NCBI RefSeq assembly: GCF_023349185.1
Contig: NZ_JAKIKY010000011.1
Coordinates: 1 to 64,000 of the forward strand
Source: Shewanella aquimarina
GTDB lineage: Bacteria; Pseudomonadota; Gammaproteobacteria; Enterobacterales; Shewanellaceae
Length of the DNA stretch: 64,000 nt
Reading direction: 5' to 3'
Part shown: positions 48,453-58,688 of the stretch, one piece after another
Layout of the letters: each line of letters begins with the position of its first letter
Position numbering within the stretch: the stretch's first letter is position 1
The notes under the pieces: model-generated
What the model was told of the DNA's origin: nothing
The model's input: the letters and a program-made list of their open reading frames with translations, nothing else
Databases searched by the model: none
Translations under genes and position numbers: made by a program

Positions 48453-48481
48453 GCTTAGGGTGGCCACTCGTCACCCTAAGC
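48453..48481. terminator. perfect hairpin after chemoreceptor gene
   Basis: GCTTAGGGTG and CACCCTAAGC form a perfect ten-base stem around a nine-base loop. There is no T run on the plus strand, so termination is uncertain. Confidence 0.45.
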
Positions 48482-48541
48482 AAGCTTCATAAGAGTTTAA
48501 TCCTTTCTCATTTTGATTTAATCTTGATCTATCACTAATGC

Positions 48542-51169
48542 ATGAATGGATCACAAGCCCCTATGGTCGCCAATGAGAAAGACGAGGCCAGCTCATTAAA
48601 TACTCAGTGGAAGAATAGCCTTACCTTTAAATTCACCATAGTCCAATTTGTGGTCGCGGTACTGATCATCGCCTCAAGCATCTGGTTGATTTTCTCAACC
48701 GAAAAGAAACATCACATGGACACCCAGCTCTCCCTAAGCCAAAACTATGGCCTGGCGGTTATTGAGCAGCTGCAGCAAGTCACCTCCAAGATCGAGACAC
48801 TGGCCAACACCATAGGCATAGTGGGCGAAACCTATCGCGGCGAAGATGAGGTGGTGAAAGAGCTTATCCCTTCCCTGCTGGATATCGGCGAGCGCCATCA
48901 GCTGATCGCCGGTGGCGGGATCTGGCCCGAGCCCGGCATGTTCGGTAAGCAGAAGACGCGCAACAGCTTCTTCTGGGCACGGGACAAGCATGATGAGTTT
49001 CAGTATTTAGACAACTATAACAGCGCGGATGACCCAGGCTACCACCAGGCCTTCTGGTACCTGCCGGCAAAATATTTCCAAGATGGCCATACCCACTGGT
49101 CGAAATCCTATGTCGACCCCTACACCAAGGAGGTGATGATCACCGCCTCTGTACCCATGCGCGCCGACCACAGCTTTATCGGTGTAGCCACCGTGGACAT
49201 TGCCCTTAGCGGCCTGGATAAAAGGTTTAATTTCTCGGACCAAAATCCCCTCTCCAAGGGCTATATTCTGGCGCTGGACAGCTATAACAATCTGCTGGCC
49301 GATCCTTTCGACGACACAGATGCGGGTCAATCCGCCATGCTCGGTCAGCCACTGTCTCAACTGATCCTGCGCTACCCACAACTTGCCCCCATCGCCAAGC
49401 GCATAGCATCTATGGATCAGGCATTTAGTCAACAGATCATGGCCAGCCCTGCCTATCGCCCGGAACAGCTCGAAAAAATACTCGCACAGACGCCCAGAAC
49501 AGAGCGAGAGCGGTTAACGACACTGATCAATGCCTCGATTAAGGGGAGCCATGGTAAGGCGCCCATAGTGACCCTGGAGCTGAAAAGCGATCCCCTGTTC
49601 GACGAGCCCGTGCTGGTATCGATTCTGACCATGGCTCAGACCCAGTGGAAGATCATCCTGGTGACGCCATTATCGAGCCTCGCATCCCAGGCCAACGCCA
49701 TCGCGCTTAAAATAGGCGCCTTCCTGTTACTGGCGCAGCTAGTTGCACTGCTCATCTTGTTTATCTTCCAACATAAACTCTTTATCCGGCCAATCTTTCA
49801 GATCGTCTCGGCGCTGCAAAGCGGTAACCTTGGAAGGCTCGAACTCGACGCCAATAGGCGCCAGGATGAAGTAGGCCAACTGGCCAAGGCCTTTATCGCC
49901 CGCAGTAACCAGCTGGAAATAGCCTACGCCAGCCTGGATGCCAGCAATCTCGCCCTGGAGCAGCAGTTGGCGATGCAACAGCTGGCGCAGCAGGAGTTGG
50001 AGAATAAGAAGGAGCTGATTAACTCCCTGCTCAATGCGTCGCAGAACCTTATCTGCATCAAGGACACCCATGGCTGCTACTCCCTGGTCAACGACAAGTT
50101 CTGTGAGGTGATGGGCATAGAAAGAACCCGTGTCATCGGCATGCGCGACAGCGATCTCTACCCGGCGCATATTGCCGAGATCATCAATCATCACGACCAT
50201 ATCATCTTAGATAGCGATCAGGCCCAGAGCTTCGAACAGCCCATGCCGACCGTGCAGGGTGAGCGCATCTACCTGATCACCAAATACCCGATCAAAGACA
50301 AGGATGGCAACATCATCGCCCTGGGCGCCATGGCGGTGGACATCAGCAGCCTAAAGACCAAGCAGGCAGAACTTGAACAGACCATCAAGTTGCAGTCGGC
50401 GAGAAACGCCGAGTTAAGGCAGGCATTAGACGCCAAGCCCCAGGCCGCAGCGAAAGAAGGCGTTGCTCCCAAGGGGCTGGCGCAGCTAAAGCAGATAGAG
50501 CTTGCCCAGCAAGCCATCTTGCCGCAGGTGTTACATCAGTTGCTGAGGCAGGAGCTACAGGCACTCGAGCATATCTTTATATTGCTACGTCAAATGGATG
50601 CCGGCGATGTCGATGAGGCGAAGCTCGCCAAGTTTACCGAGGCACTGACCAGCCAGATAGATATCATACGTCATGGACAATCTTTGATCAGCGCAGACAT
50701 CACTGATATTCGCGCCACGGTGGCCGACCTCTTTCTTCAGGACTTGGTCGCTATGCTCAGCCCGCAGCTCATCGCCAAGGAGGTTGAGGTGCAGATCGAC
50801 TGCCCCCATCATTTGACACTTCCCATCTCGCCCTGGCACTTCTTAGTGCTTTGTCACAGATTGCTCGGCAACAGCCTGCAACATGCCTTTCCCGATAATC
50901 AGGCGCTTAATCGGCCGAAACGGCTCGTTATTGGTATTCGCTACCATGAGGGCCTACTCACCCTCACCCTAAGGGATAACGGCGTAGGAATAAGTCAAAA
51001 CCGGCTAGAGAAGTTGTCACAAGCACTCGCAAACAATAGTGAAGGACAAGGCTCACTCATCAATATCAATCACTGGCTAAAGGCACAATTCAACGGCAGA
51101 CTCACGCTCAGCAGTCAGAGCGCGCAGTTTACCGAGCTGGTCTGCGAGCTGGAGCTCGATAAGGCATAA
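48542..51169 (+). CDS. Cache-HAMP-PAS sensor with HATPase domain, no canonical H-box
   Basis: This is an 875-residue membrane sensor. Transmembrane helix 1 at about 30-52 is followed by a large double-Cache periplasmic domain (about 55-380; GGGIWPEPGMF, FWYLPAKYFQDG, SVPMRADHSFIGVATVDI). Transmembrane helix 2 and a HAMP domain follow (about 385-460), then a PAS domain (about 495-605, LNASQNLICIKDTHGCYSLVNDKFCEVMG). A kinase-type ATPase domain ends it (LLGNSLQHAF, LRDNGVGIS). No HExxxPL-type phosphoacceptor box is seen between PAS and ATPase; a candidate is the LHQLLRQELQALEH helix. The start is uncertain because no ribosome-binding site is evident. Confidence 0.82.
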   Translation: MNGSQAPMVANEKDEASSLNTQWKNSLTFKFTIVQFVVAVLIIASSIWLIFSTEKKHHMDTQLSLSQNYGLAVIEQLQQVTSKIETLANTIGIVGETYRGEDEVVKELIPSLLDIGERHQLIAGGGIWPEPGMFGKQKTRNSFFWARDKHDEFQYLDNYNSADDPGYHQAFWYLPAKYFQDGHTHWSKSYVDPYTKEVMITASVPMRADHSFIGVATVDIALSGLDKRFNFSDQNPLSKGYILALDSYNNLLADPFDDTDAGQSAMLGQPLSQLILRYPQLAPIAKRIASMDQAFSQQIMASPAYRPEQLEKILAQTPRTERERLTTLINASIKGSHGKAPIVTLELKSDPLFDEPVLVSILTMAQTQWKIILVTPLSSLASQANAIALKIGAFLLLAQLVALLILFIFQHKLFIRPIFQIVSALQSGNLGRLELDANRRQDEVGQLAKAFIARSNQLEIAYASLDASNLALEQQLAMQQLAQQELENKKELINSLLNASQNLICIKDTHGCYSLVNDKFCEVMGIERTRVIGMRDSDLYPAHIAEIINHHDHIILDSDQAQSFEQPMPTVQGERIYLITKYPIKDKDGNIIALGAMAVDISSLKTKQAELEQTIKLQSARNAELRQALDAKPQAAAKEGVAPKGLAQLKQIELAQQAILPQVLHQLLRQELQALEHIFILLRQMDAGDVDEAKLAKFTEALTSQIDIIRHGQSLISADITDIRATVADLFLQDLVAMLSPQLIAKEVEVQIDCPHHLTLPISPWHFLVLCHRLLGNSLQHAFPDNQALNRPKRLVIGIRYHEGLLTLTLRDNGVGISQNRLEKLSQALANNSEGQGSLININHWLKAQFNGRLTLSSQSAQFTELVCELELDKA

Positions 51170-51203
51170 AAAAATCCCCGCATGTATTCACATCCGGGGA
51201 TTA
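51167..51203 (-). terminator. terminator of the retropepsin-like gene
   Basis: On the minus strand AATCCCCGGATG...CATGCGGGGATTTTTTT forms a stem-loop with a run of seven T. It lies just beyond the convergent kinase-like gene. Confidence 0.8.
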
Positions 51204-51229
51204 GACTTATCGATTAGTACGCTAATAGC

Positions 51230-52114
51230 TCAACGAGCCACATCGACCAGATAATGGCCCTGCAACCAGTTACGACCGATTAACAGCTTATTGGTCATCT
51301 TGGTACGATCTCTGAGATTCACCTTAACCTTATATTCTCTACCCGGCTCGCCCACATTGAGTTCGACCATATAGCGCACCTCACTCCCCTGCGCGTTGCG
51401 AATGAGGGAGGTCTCGACGATACGGGCATGGACACGTTTTGTTTCACCTTTCTCATTTTCTGTGGTGAAAGAGAGCATCTTACCGACGTTTTGCTCCATG
51501 TCCGCTACGCCATTCTCCACCTTGAGATCGACCGCGTGCAGCGAATTTTCCACCGCGCCGGTATCGATACGGGTATCAAACAAGAGCCCGGTCTCTAAGA
51601 TGCTGATGGGGGCTCTGGCACCAATCAGGCGCTTTTCGGCCACATCCACCACATACTTGCCTTTAAGCCAGTTACGGCCAACCAGCAGCTTGTAATCCAT
51701 GTGGCTTCTATCTCTAAGGTTCACCTTGACCTTACGACTATCACCATTAAAGCCGACGTGCATCTCTACCATATAGCGGGTTTCTGTCCCCTGAGAATTA
51801 CTCACGGTAGAGGTTTTGACTATCTTAGCGCTTAGACGCTTACGCTCACCGGCGGCAGTTTCTGTGGTAAACCAGACCGTCTTACCCACGTTATCTTGCA
51901 TCTTAGCTGCACTCCCTCCCTGGATCTCGAGGTCGAAGGCGTGCAGAGAGGTGTTACCGGCGCCGGTATCGATACGCGCCTGAAAGACGAGTCCGGCCTC
52001 ATCGACCGACATCATAGCCGTCTGGCCGATCACGGCTTTATCTGCGCCATAGGCTGGTGCCAGAAGAAAAAATGCCACTAACACCAGCGCTTTAGAGGTC
52101 AACATTCTAAACAT
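51230..52114 (-). CDS. secreted tandem retropepsin-like aspartic protease family protein
   Basis: The protein belongs to the retropepsin-like family annotated as 'ATP-dependent zinc protease' (PF05618). From the ATG at 52114 (TTAGGG upstream) it has 294 residues, with a signal peptide (MLTSKALVLVAFFLLAPAYG). It has two homologous halves, each with an Asp-Thr-Gly-Ala motif: RIDTGAGNTSLHAFDLE (Asp49) and RIDTGAVENSLHAVDLK (Asp184). Each half ends VNLRDRxxMxxKLLxGRNWLxGxYxVDVA. Family members normally have one copy, so this is probably an internal duplication that gives a pseudo-dimer. The frame continues upstream to 52231 without signal features. Confidence 0.85.
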   Translation of the reverse strand: MFRMLTSKALVLVAFFLLAPAYGADKAVIGQTAMMSVDEAGLVFQARIDTGAGNTSLHAFDLEIQGGSAAKMQDNVGKTVWFTTETAAGERKRLSAKIVKTSTVSNSQGTETRYMVEMHVGFNGDSRKVKVNLRDRSHMDYKLLVGRNWLKGKYVVDVAEKRLIGARAPISILETGLLFDTRIDTGAVENSLHAVDLKVENGVADMEQNVGKMLSFTTENEKGETKRVHARIVETSLIRNAQGSEVRYMVELNVGEPGREYKVKVNLRDRTKMTNKLLIGRNWLQGHYLVDVAR

Positions 52115-52172
52115 AAAAAATACCCTAATCCCTATGAAACAAAGCCGACTAAGTGTCGGCTTCTCTGATATG

Positions 52173-52547
52173 TTAGTCCGGTGAACTCTCCCCCAGCCAG
52201 CGCAGCGCCTCATCGGCCGCCTGACGGGCAAACACCTTGACCGGACACGGTGCCATATAGGCCATCACTTTAGCGGTATTGGCCACCCATTCGCTATCTG
52301 TGATGATGGCGACTCTGGAAAAGTCAGTCAAATGAAAGAAGCCTAATTTGGCATCATCCCACAAGGTCTCAACAGAAACTCCTTCAAATGCTTCACTAAA
52401 TTCATACCAGAGTTTAATGGTTGAGTGATCTTGTAACTTTGACTCGATTGCCGGCACCAGAGTCTCGTCGTAGTCGGCGCGAGACAGTACGCCCCTCGCC
52501 TTAACGGCCACGATATCATGGTGAAAACCCGAAAGCAGTTCGATCAT
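52173..52547 (-). CDS. SpoIIAA-like STAS-fold protein
   Basis: The 124-residue soluble protein resembles the SpoIIAA-like (STAS/SEC14-type, PF11964) family: MIELLSGFHHDIVAVKARGVLSRADYDETLVPAIE and DFSRVAIITDSEWV followed by a C-terminal KVFARQAADEALRWL. The ATG at 52547 has AAGGAG six bases upstream. The role is unknown; homologues may bind lipophilic ligands or partner proteins. It is followed on the same strand by the retropepsin-like gene about 58 bp later. Confidence 0.8.
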   Translation of the reverse strand: MIELLSGFHHDIVAVKARGVLSRADYDETLVPAIESKLQDHSTIKLWYEFSEAFEGVSVETLWDDAKLGFFHLTDFSRVAIITDSEWVANTAKVMAYMAPCPVKVFARQAADEALRWLGESSPD

Positions 52548-52564
52548 CACTCGCTCCTTATAAC

Positions 52565-52852
52565 TTAATAAACAAAATGATAGACGAAAAGACAGAACAG
52601 AGTACAGGTACAGATACAGTGCACCAAATGCTCACTGAAATTGGGCCCTAATCGAATGTACCTGTAATGACGCATAAACTGTACGCCCAGCCAGACCAGG
52701 ATAAAGGGCACAAAGGGTAATGAGATGACGAACGGAATAAACCCCCAACCAAACCCCAAGGCATTGGCACTAAAGATCTGAAAAACGACCCAAAACAACA
52801 CCAGTATCCCATAGATGACAAAGTGTTGTTTACTGATAGAGGCTGCAGACAT
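52565..52852 (-). CDS. small hydrophobic membrane protein, unknown function
   Basis: The 95-residue product starts MSAASISKQHFVIYG (ATG at 52852, GGGAA upstream). It has two or three transmembrane segments (GILVLFWVVFQIFSANALGFG, FIPFVISLPFVPFILVWLGV, CTCTLFCLFVYHFVY). I do not recognise a family. It ends 18 bases before the STAS-fold gene, so the two may be co-transcribed. Confidence 0.6.
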   Translation of the reverse strand: MSAASISKQHFVIYGILVLFWVVFQIFSANALGFGWGFIPFVISLPFVPFILVWLGVQFMRHYRYIRLGPNFSEHLVHCICTCTLFCLFVYHFVY

Positions 52853-52950
52853 GCACACAAATTCCCAATTTCGCTCTTACGCTAACAGTAGGAATAAAGA
52901 CTGACATTCTCAAGCAATGAGTTGTAAACACCTGTTTCGGATTGCAAAAG

Positions 52951-53301
52951 CTAAGCTTGCATCTTGGCAATTTCCTGATCGAACAGATTTTTGATCAGTC
53001 CAGAAAACTCGGTAATAAACAGGGTCTGTTCTTGAGTGGCATTGTGATTGGCCACCTTGGCTAAGATCTCTTCTAAGTCATAGACGATGGCGTCGACTTC
53101 GCGAATCACCATGTTGCGCTCGGCGAAGGTTAGGGACGGATTTTGGCCACACACCATGATGATCTGTGCCGCCAGCTGCTCCTCAAACAATTCCATGACG
53201 GTGTCACCCGCAACCCCACCGGCTTCGGAGGACTCAAACAGGCCTAGATGCTCGGTAAGATATTGTATTAGATGTATGTATCCGTCTTTATCAGTAACCA
53301 T
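52951..53301 (-). CDS. DUF3802-like small conserved protein
   Basis: The 116-residue acidic, helical protein starts MVTDKDGYIHLIQYLTEHLG from an ATG at 53301 with AGGG upstream. The pattern of helices (LFEEQLAAQIIMVCGQNPSLTFAERNMVIREVDAIVYDLEEIL) matches my recollection of the DUF3802 family in Shewanella and Vibrio. The function is unknown. Confidence 0.7.
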   Translation of the reverse strand: MVTDKDGYIHLIQYLTEHLGLFESSEAGGVAGDTVMELFEEQLAAQIIMVCGQNPSLTFAERNMVIREVDAIVYDLEEILAKVANHNATQEQTLFITEFSGLIKNLFDQEIAKMQA

Positions 53302-53420
53302 TTTTAACCCTAAACACACGACTTATATATGAGCATGGTATAGCCCATGCTCAATATCCAGTTTCTATCGCCATTATGATATAAATCGAGTGTTCGATCT
53401 CGTTGTTAGTGCACGTTTTT

Positions 53421-53996
53421 CTATCGCTTTAAGGTCAGAACGAAAGAAACTGGTACCGCCTTGCTAATAGCGGGTAGACCGGCAAGCTCTCTGAGCTTCT
53501 CCACCCCTGGGGTCAGGCCAAAGTCACCGGCATTCACCACCAAAGGCGCCTCACTAGCCACCATCAACTTATCACTGGCCACCTTGGCCACCCTGACCAT
53601 AACCGGCATGGTCTGCGTCTTGCCATGCAGGCTCACTTTGGCATCGACACTCATGGACATGATGCTACCCACACTCGCCTTATCGATCGCTTGGCCGTCG
53701 AGACTAGCACTTAACTCGACACTCGGGTACTGCGCGGTGTCGAACAATACCTCTTTCATGCGCTGATCACGGATCTCCACATTGGTGACCACGCTATTGA
53801 GCGGAATTGACAGACTAAAGGCGCCGGCATCACTAAGCGTGCCGGAAACTTGACTAAAATGGTGCACCTCGGCGATATCGCCTTTCTTGATTGAGATAAA
53901 GTTAACCCGCGAGCCCTGGTTACTCACCTGCCAATCGGCCGAATAGGCGTTTAAGCTTAACATCCCAAGTCCTGCTGCCATGATCAGTGTCTTCAT
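53421..53996 (-). CDS. YceI-family periplasmic lipocalin-like protein
   Basis: The 191-residue exported protein (signal MKTLIMAAGLGMLSLNAYSA) has the YceI fold. WQVSNQGSRVNFISIKKGDIAEVHHF is followed by FSLSIPLNSVVTNVEIRDQRMKEVLFD, a typical block. YceI proteins bind polyisoprenoids or quinone-like lipids in the periplasm. The start is the ATG at 53996 with GGAG upstream; an ATG at 54008 would add four residues. Confidence 0.88.
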   Translation of the reverse strand: MKTLIMAAGLGMLSLNAYSADWQVSNQGSRVNFISIKKGDIAEVHHFSQVSGTLSDAGAFSLSIPLNSVVTNVEIRDQRMKEVLFDTAQYPSVELSASLDGQAIDKASVGSIMSMSVDAKVSLHGKTQTMPVMVRVAKVASDKLMVASEAPLVVNAGDFGLTPGVEKLRELAGLPAISKAVPVSFVLTLKR

Positions 53997-54129
53997 TTTA
54001 CGCTCCATTTTTAACCTTAAGTCCGTCGAAACCTCTGCGAAGAAAACCCAGCTAGTTTAATGATTAGCAAGGTAATCTTATCTATATTAGCCTAATACAA
54101 AAGATTATGAACAACTAATATTGCACCAA

Positions 54130-54160
54130 TAAAAAAGCCCTAACTCGGTTAGGGCTCTTA
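54130..54160 (-). terminator. terminator after topA
   Basis: On the minus strand AGAGCCCTAACC GAG TTAGGGCTTTTTT is a stable stem followed by a T run. Confidence 0.85.
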
Positions 54161-54194
54161 ACAAGTGAATGACAGCCTGTCAGTTAGACAGCGT

Positions 54195-56849
54195 CTAGGC
54201 CTTCTTCTTCGCCTTTGGTTTAGGCTTAGCCTTGGCTTCGCTGACCCACTTACCGTCGATATATTTCGCCGTCCAACCGGTCGCCTTGCCATCGACCTCA
54301 GTTGCCACGTACTGCTCCTTCGTCTTACGGCTAAAGCGCACAACCGCCTTGTTGCCGTCATCATCGGTCACAGGCGCATCGGCCAGATACTGATACTTAG
54401 GCCATAGTAGCTCACGGTACTTCACCAGTTCCTCTACCAGTGGCGCCCGAGTCTCGCGGGATTTAGGGAAGGTGCTCGCGGCCATAAAGATCCCCGCGGC
54501 GCCGTCTCTCAGCACGAAATAGCCGTCTGACTTAGTGCATTTAAGCTCTGGTAGATGAATAGGATCCTCTTTTGGCGGCGCTACTTCACCGTTTTTCAAG
54601 AGTTTACGAGTATTCTTACACTCGCTGTTGGTGCAGCCAAAATACTTACCGAAACGACCATTCTTCAGCTCCATATCGTTGCCACAGCGGTCGCATTCGA
54701 TAATCGGCCCTTCGTAGCCCTTAATCTTGAACTGACCCTGCTCGACCTCGTAGCCATTACAGATAGGATTGTTACCACACACATGCAGCTTGCGCTTCTC
54801 ATCGATTAGATAACTGTCCATGGCCGTGCCACAAACGCCACATCTGTGTTTGGCCCGCAGTGCATCTGTCTCGGCATCTTCGCTGTTTTCGCTGACGGCC
54901 TCTTCACCCGGTGTCAGGTTCATAGTGGTCTTACAGCGCTCTTTCGGTGGCAGGGCATAGCCTGAGCAACCTAGGAACACGCCGGTTGTGCCCGTACGTA
55001 TGCCCATTGGGCGTCCACAGGTAGGACAGGCGATATCGGTCAACACCATCTCGTTAGGGCGCATGCCGCCCTCTTCCGGTGGTAACTCGGCCTTTTCAAG
55101 CTGCGCGGTCAAGCCCTTGTAGAAGTTGTCCAGCACCTTCTTCCATTCAAGCTGGCCCTGGGCCACATTATCCAGTGTCTGTTCCATGCCGGCGGTGAAA
55201 TCGTAACTCATCAGCTCTTCGAAGCTGCCGATAAGGCTCTCGCTAACGATCTCGCCCATCTTCTCGGCGTAGAAACGACGATTTTCGACCTTCACATAAC
55301 CACGATCTTGAATAGTAGAGATGATAGTCGCATAGGTAGATGGACGACCGATGCCGCGCTTCTCTAGCTCTTTCACCAGTGATGCTTCGCTATAACGTGC
55401 CGGCGGCTTAGTGAAGTGCTGCTTGGGCGCCAACTCCTCGAGAGTCAACACGTCGCCTTCGGCAACCAGCGGCAGAGTATTGTCTTCCTCGTTTTTCTTC
55501 TTAAGGGCGGTCTGAACTCGGGTCCAACCGTCAAACTTAAGGGTACGGCCACTGGCCTTAAGTTCGTAATCCCCTGCGGTCACCGTCAGGCGAGTCGCAT
55601 CATATTTAGCTGGCATCATCTGACAGGCAACGAATTGGCGCCAGATCAACTCATAGAGACGCTGAGCATCTCTTTCCATATCGGTAAGGCTGCTTGCGTT
55701 GACGTTGACATTGGACGGACGGATCGCTTCGTGCGCCTCCTGAGCCCCCTCTTTACTGCCATAACGTATCGGCGCATCGGGCAGGTACTTATCACCGTAT
55801 TCCTTGCCGATCATTTCACGCACACTATCCAGCGCTTCCTGACTCAAGTTGGTCGAATCGGTACGCATATAGGTGATGTGACCCGCCTCGTAGAGACGCT
55901 GGGCCATCATCATGGTCTTCTTAACGCCAAACCCTAGGCGAGTACTGGCCGCCTGCTGTAGCGTTGAAGTAATAAAAGGCGCCGAAGGCTTGCTCGAGGT
56001 CGCTTTGACTTCGCGGCTACTGACCTGGTACTTGCTATCTGTCAGTGCGTTAACCGCAACCATCGCCTGGGCTTCGTTTACAGGGTTAAAGTTTTCCCCA
56101 TTAAACTTGGCCACCTGCATCTTAAGCCCTTCGTTACCTAGGGTGGTTAGCTGCGCATGAATGTCCCAGAACTCTTCTGGTACAAACGCCTTAATCTCGC
56201 TTTCGCGCTCAACCACCAAGCGAGTCGCAACAGATTGCACACGCCCGGCAGAGAGGCCGCGGGCCACTTTCTTCCACAGCAGGGGCGAAACCATAAAGCC
56301 TACGACACGGTCGAGGAAACGTCTCGCCTGCTGCGCATTCACCATGTTGGTGTTGAGCTGCGACGGATGACTGAATGCCTCTTGAATCGCACTCTTGGTG
56401 ATCTCATTAAAGACGACGCGCTGATAACGCTCTGGGTTACCACCAATCACCTCTTGAAGATGCCATGCAATTGCCTCCCCCTCTCTATCCAAATCGGTTG
56501 CGAGGAAGATATGATCTGCATTTTCAGCAAGTGACTGTAACTCTTTGACGACTTTCTCTTTGCCCGGCAAGGTCTGATACTTTGCCTTCCAGCCTCGCTC
56601 AGGGTCGACCCCCATACGGGCAACCAAGGCTTTCTTCGCTTTGTCTGCCTTATATTTAGCCTTCTCTTCGGGGGACATCTTGCGCACTTCGGCGGGCGAT
56701 TTCGTCGACGAACTGGCGTCACTGGTGGAGGAAGTCGGGAGATCACGGATGTGACCTACACTCGATTTTACGATGTAATCTTTGCCGAGATATTTGTTAA
56801 TAGTCTTGGCTTTGGCCGGTGATTCGACAATAACTAGCGATTTACCCAT
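54195..56849 (-). CDS. topA: DNA topoisomerase I
   Basis: Type IA topoisomerase relaxes negative supercoils. The 884-residue protein starts [25 protein letters not shown] (ATG at 56849). The Toprim acidic residues lie in [17 protein letters not shown]. The active-site tyrosine is in [12 protein letters not shown]. Zinc-finger repeats ([33 protein letters not shown]..., [21 protein letters not shown]) and a Lys-rich C-terminal tail ([12 protein letters not shown]) end it. The longer frame to 56897 adds non-conserved residues. It is slightly longer than E. coli TopA (865). Confidence 0.97.
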   Translation of the reverse strand: MGKSLVIVESPAKAKTINKYLGKDYIVKSSVGHIRDLPTSSTSDASSSTKSPAEVRKMSPEEKAKYKADKAKKALVARMGVDPERGWKAKYQTLPGKEKVVKELQSLAENADHIFLATDLDREGEAIAWHLQEVIGGNPERYQRVVFNEITKSAIQEAFSHPSQLNTNMVNAQQARRFLDRVVGFMVSPLLWKKVARGLSAGRVQSVATRLVVERESEIKAFVPEEFWDIHAQLTTLGNEGLKMQVAKFNGENFNPVNEAQAMVAVNALTDSKYQVSSREVKATSSKPSAPFITSTLQQAASTRLGFGVKKTMMMAQRLYEAGHITYMRTDSTNLSQEALDSVREMIGKEYGDKYLPDAPIRYGSKEGAQEAHEAIRPSNVNVNASSLTDMERDAQRLYELIWRQFVACQMMPAKYDATRLTVTAGDYELKASGRTLKFDGWTRVQTALKKKNEEDNTLPLVAEGDVLTLEELAPKQHFTKPPARYSEASLVKELEKRGIGRPSTYATIISTIQDRGYVKVENRRFYAEKMGEIVSESLIGSFEELMSYDFTAGMEQTLDNVAQGQLEWKKVLDNFYKGLTAQLEKAELPPEEGGMRPNEMVLTDIACPTCGRPMGIRTGTTGVFLGCSGYALPPKERCKTTMNLTPGEEAVSENSEDAETDALRAKHRCGVCGTAMDSYLIDEKRKLHVCGNNPICNGYEVEQGQFKIKGYEGPIIECDRCGNDMELKNGRFGKYFGCTNSECKNTRKLLKNGEVAPPKEDPIHLPELKCTKSDGYFVLRDGAAGIFMAASTFPKSRETRAPLVEELVKYRELLWPKYQYLADAPVTDDDGNKAVVRFSRKTKEQYVATEVDGKATGWTAKYIDGKWVSEAKAKPKPKAKKKA

Positions 56850-57207
56850 AGAATGATCTGCGCCAAAAAGTCTCAAAATTCTGTAAATTGGCTCCATATA
56901 TAGAGGGTTGTATCAATAGTTTCAAGCTAATCCCTGTTTTATTTGTTACGGCGAGCCAATTTTTAACCGTTTTTGAAAAAAAATGTGAAAAATAATATTG
57001 CGTAATTAAAAACTAATATTTCATTATTCCCCAACTAGCAAGCAATACTTATGCATTTCTGAGCCAATATCACAGATAAGGCCCCAATCCCCTAGCTTGT
57101 TATGCCCTAAAGCTCAAGTATACTGGTGCACAAATTCAACGAATTACGGCGTCATCGCTAACCTGTTTTGGCGCCTATTAAAGCAATAATAACTTGAAGG
57201 ATATGCA
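56850..57207. other. divergent promoter region between topA and astB
   Basis: This AT-rich spacer of about 350 bases (notably 56940-57030) probably contains the topA and astB promoters. No gene, RNA or clear operator was identified. Confidence 0.4.
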
Positions 57208-58545
57208 ATGAAGCATTACGAAGCGAACTTTGATGGACTCGTCGGACCGACACATAATTATGCGGGCCTGTCATACGGTAATGTGGCTTCTTTAAATAAC
57301 GCCGCCGCAATATCCAGCCCTAAGGCGGCTGCGAAGCAAGGACTCAAGAAGGCCAAGGCCCTCGCCGACTTAGGCCTGGCCCAAGGGATGCTAGCCCCTC
57401 AGGAGCGCCCAGATCTCCACACACTGCGTCGAATCGGTTTTTCTGGTACAGATGCCGAAGTGTTAAATAAAGCCGCGAAACAGGCTCCTGCGCTTCTCAG
57501 AGCCTGCTGCAGTGCCTCAAGCATGTGGACAGCCAATGCCGCGACCGTGTCACCGAGTGCCGATACCCATGATGGTAAGATCCATTTCACTCCGGCAAAC
57601 CTGGTGGACAAACTGCATCGCAGCATAGAGCCGGAGACAACGGGTAACATACTCGCTGCCACCTTCAACAATTCCCGCTACTTCCATCACCACCAGCACC
57701 TGCCTGAGCATGTGAGTTTCGGTGACGAAGGCGCGGCTAATCACACACGCCTGTGCAACGAATATGGGCATGCCGGCATCGAACTCTTCGTCTACGGCCA
57801 GGAAGCGACTAACCCGAGTGCGCCTAAGCCCAAAAAATATCCGGCGAGACAGACACTAGAGGCCTCACAAGCCATCGCCCGCCTGCATCAACTCGATGAT
57901 GAAAGCAGCGTCTTCATTCAGCAAAATCCTGACGTCATCGACCAAGGCGTATTCCACAACGATGTGATCGCCGTGGGTAACCAAAATGTGCTCTTCTATC
58001 ACGAGCAGGCCTTTGTCGATACGCAAAAGAAACTGGCGGAGATCCAAGACAAGTTCAACGGTCACGAACTGCACTTCGTTGAGGTGCCTACTGCCAAGGT
58101 TGGCATTCAGGATGCGGTGAAGAGCTACCTGTTCAACACCCAAATCGTTACCCTGCCAAACGGCGAGATGGCTATCATAGCGCCCACCAACTGTCAGGAA
58201 AATGAGGCCGTCCACGCCTACCTTAATGAGCTGGTCACCTTGGGCACACCGATCAAGCAGGTGCACTATTTCGATGTGAAACAGAGCATGCAAAACGGTG
58301 GCGGTCCCGCCTGTCTGCGTTTGCGTGTCGCCATGAACGAGACAGAGCTTGCCGCCGTCAACCCCAATACCCTGATGACAGACGAACTGTTTAACAGGCT
58401 CAACCTCTGGGTCGACAAGCACTACCGCGATCAGCTCGCCATCGAAGACCTTGCCGATCCACAGCTCATCGTCGAATCGCGCACCGCGCTGGATGAACTG
58501 ACGCAGATCATGAAGCTAGGTAGTGTGTATCAGTTCCAGAAGTAG
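57208..58545 (+). CDS. astB: N-succinylarginine dihydrolase AstB
   Basis: AstB hydrolyses N2-succinylarginine to succinylornithine, CO2 and ammonia in the arginine succinyltransferase pathway. The 445-residue protein starts [25 protein letters not shown]. It has [16 protein letters not shown] and [13 protein letters not shown], and the catalytic cysteine lies in [11 protein letters not shown] (Cys369; E. coli Cys365). AAGGAT precedes the ATG. The other ast genes are not adjacent in this window. Confidence 0.97.
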   Translation: MKHYEANFDGLVGPTHNYAGLSYGNVASLNNAAAISSPKAAAKQGLKKAKALADLGLAQGMLAPQERPDLHTLRRIGFSGTDAEVLNKAAKQAPALLRACCSASSMWTANAATVSPSADTHDGKIHFTPANLVDKLHRSIEPETTGNILAATFNNSRYFHHHQHLPEHVSFGDEGAANHTRLCNEYGHAGIELFVYGQEATNPSAPKPKKYPARQTLEASQAIARLHQLDDESSVFIQQNPDVIDQGVFHNDVIAVGNQNVLFYHEQAFVDTQKKLAEIQDKFNGHELHFVEVPTAKVGIQDAVKSYLFNTQIVTLPNGEMAIIAPTNCQENEAVHAYLNELVTLGTPIKQVHYFDVKQSMQNGGGPACLRLRVAMNETELAAVNPNTLMTDELFNRLNLWVDKHYRDQLAIEDLADPQLIVESRTALDELTQIMKLGSVYQFQK

Positions 58546-58571
58546 GTATTAATTACTAAGTTAGAATTGAA

Positions 58572-58598
58572 GAAGCCATCTGTAAAGATGGCTTTTTT
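58572..58598 (+). terminator. terminator after astB
   Basis: AAGCCATC TGTAAA GATGGCTTTTTTAA is a stem-loop with a T run directly after astB. Confidence 0.85.
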
Positions 58599-58647
58599 AA
58601 TGCCAAAACTAACGAATTACTTTAGAAGTCGATGACTCATCGACTCA

Positions 58648-58678
58648 ATAAAAAAGGCGCCTGAAGCGCCTTTTTTAA
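58648..58678. terminator. bidirectional terminator ahead of Ig-like lipoprotein 3' end
   Basis: AAAAAGGCGC CTGAA GCGCCTTTTTT has A and T runs on both sides. It can end the minus-strand lipoprotein gene and back up the astB terminator. Confidence 0.85.
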
Positions 58679-58688
58679 ACAAAGAATA

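Noticed and set aside
52648..52860. 70-codon minus-strand frame overlapping the small membrane protein gene
   Set aside because: It is a shifted frame of the same stretch; the other frame has coherent transmembrane segments and a better ribosome-binding site.
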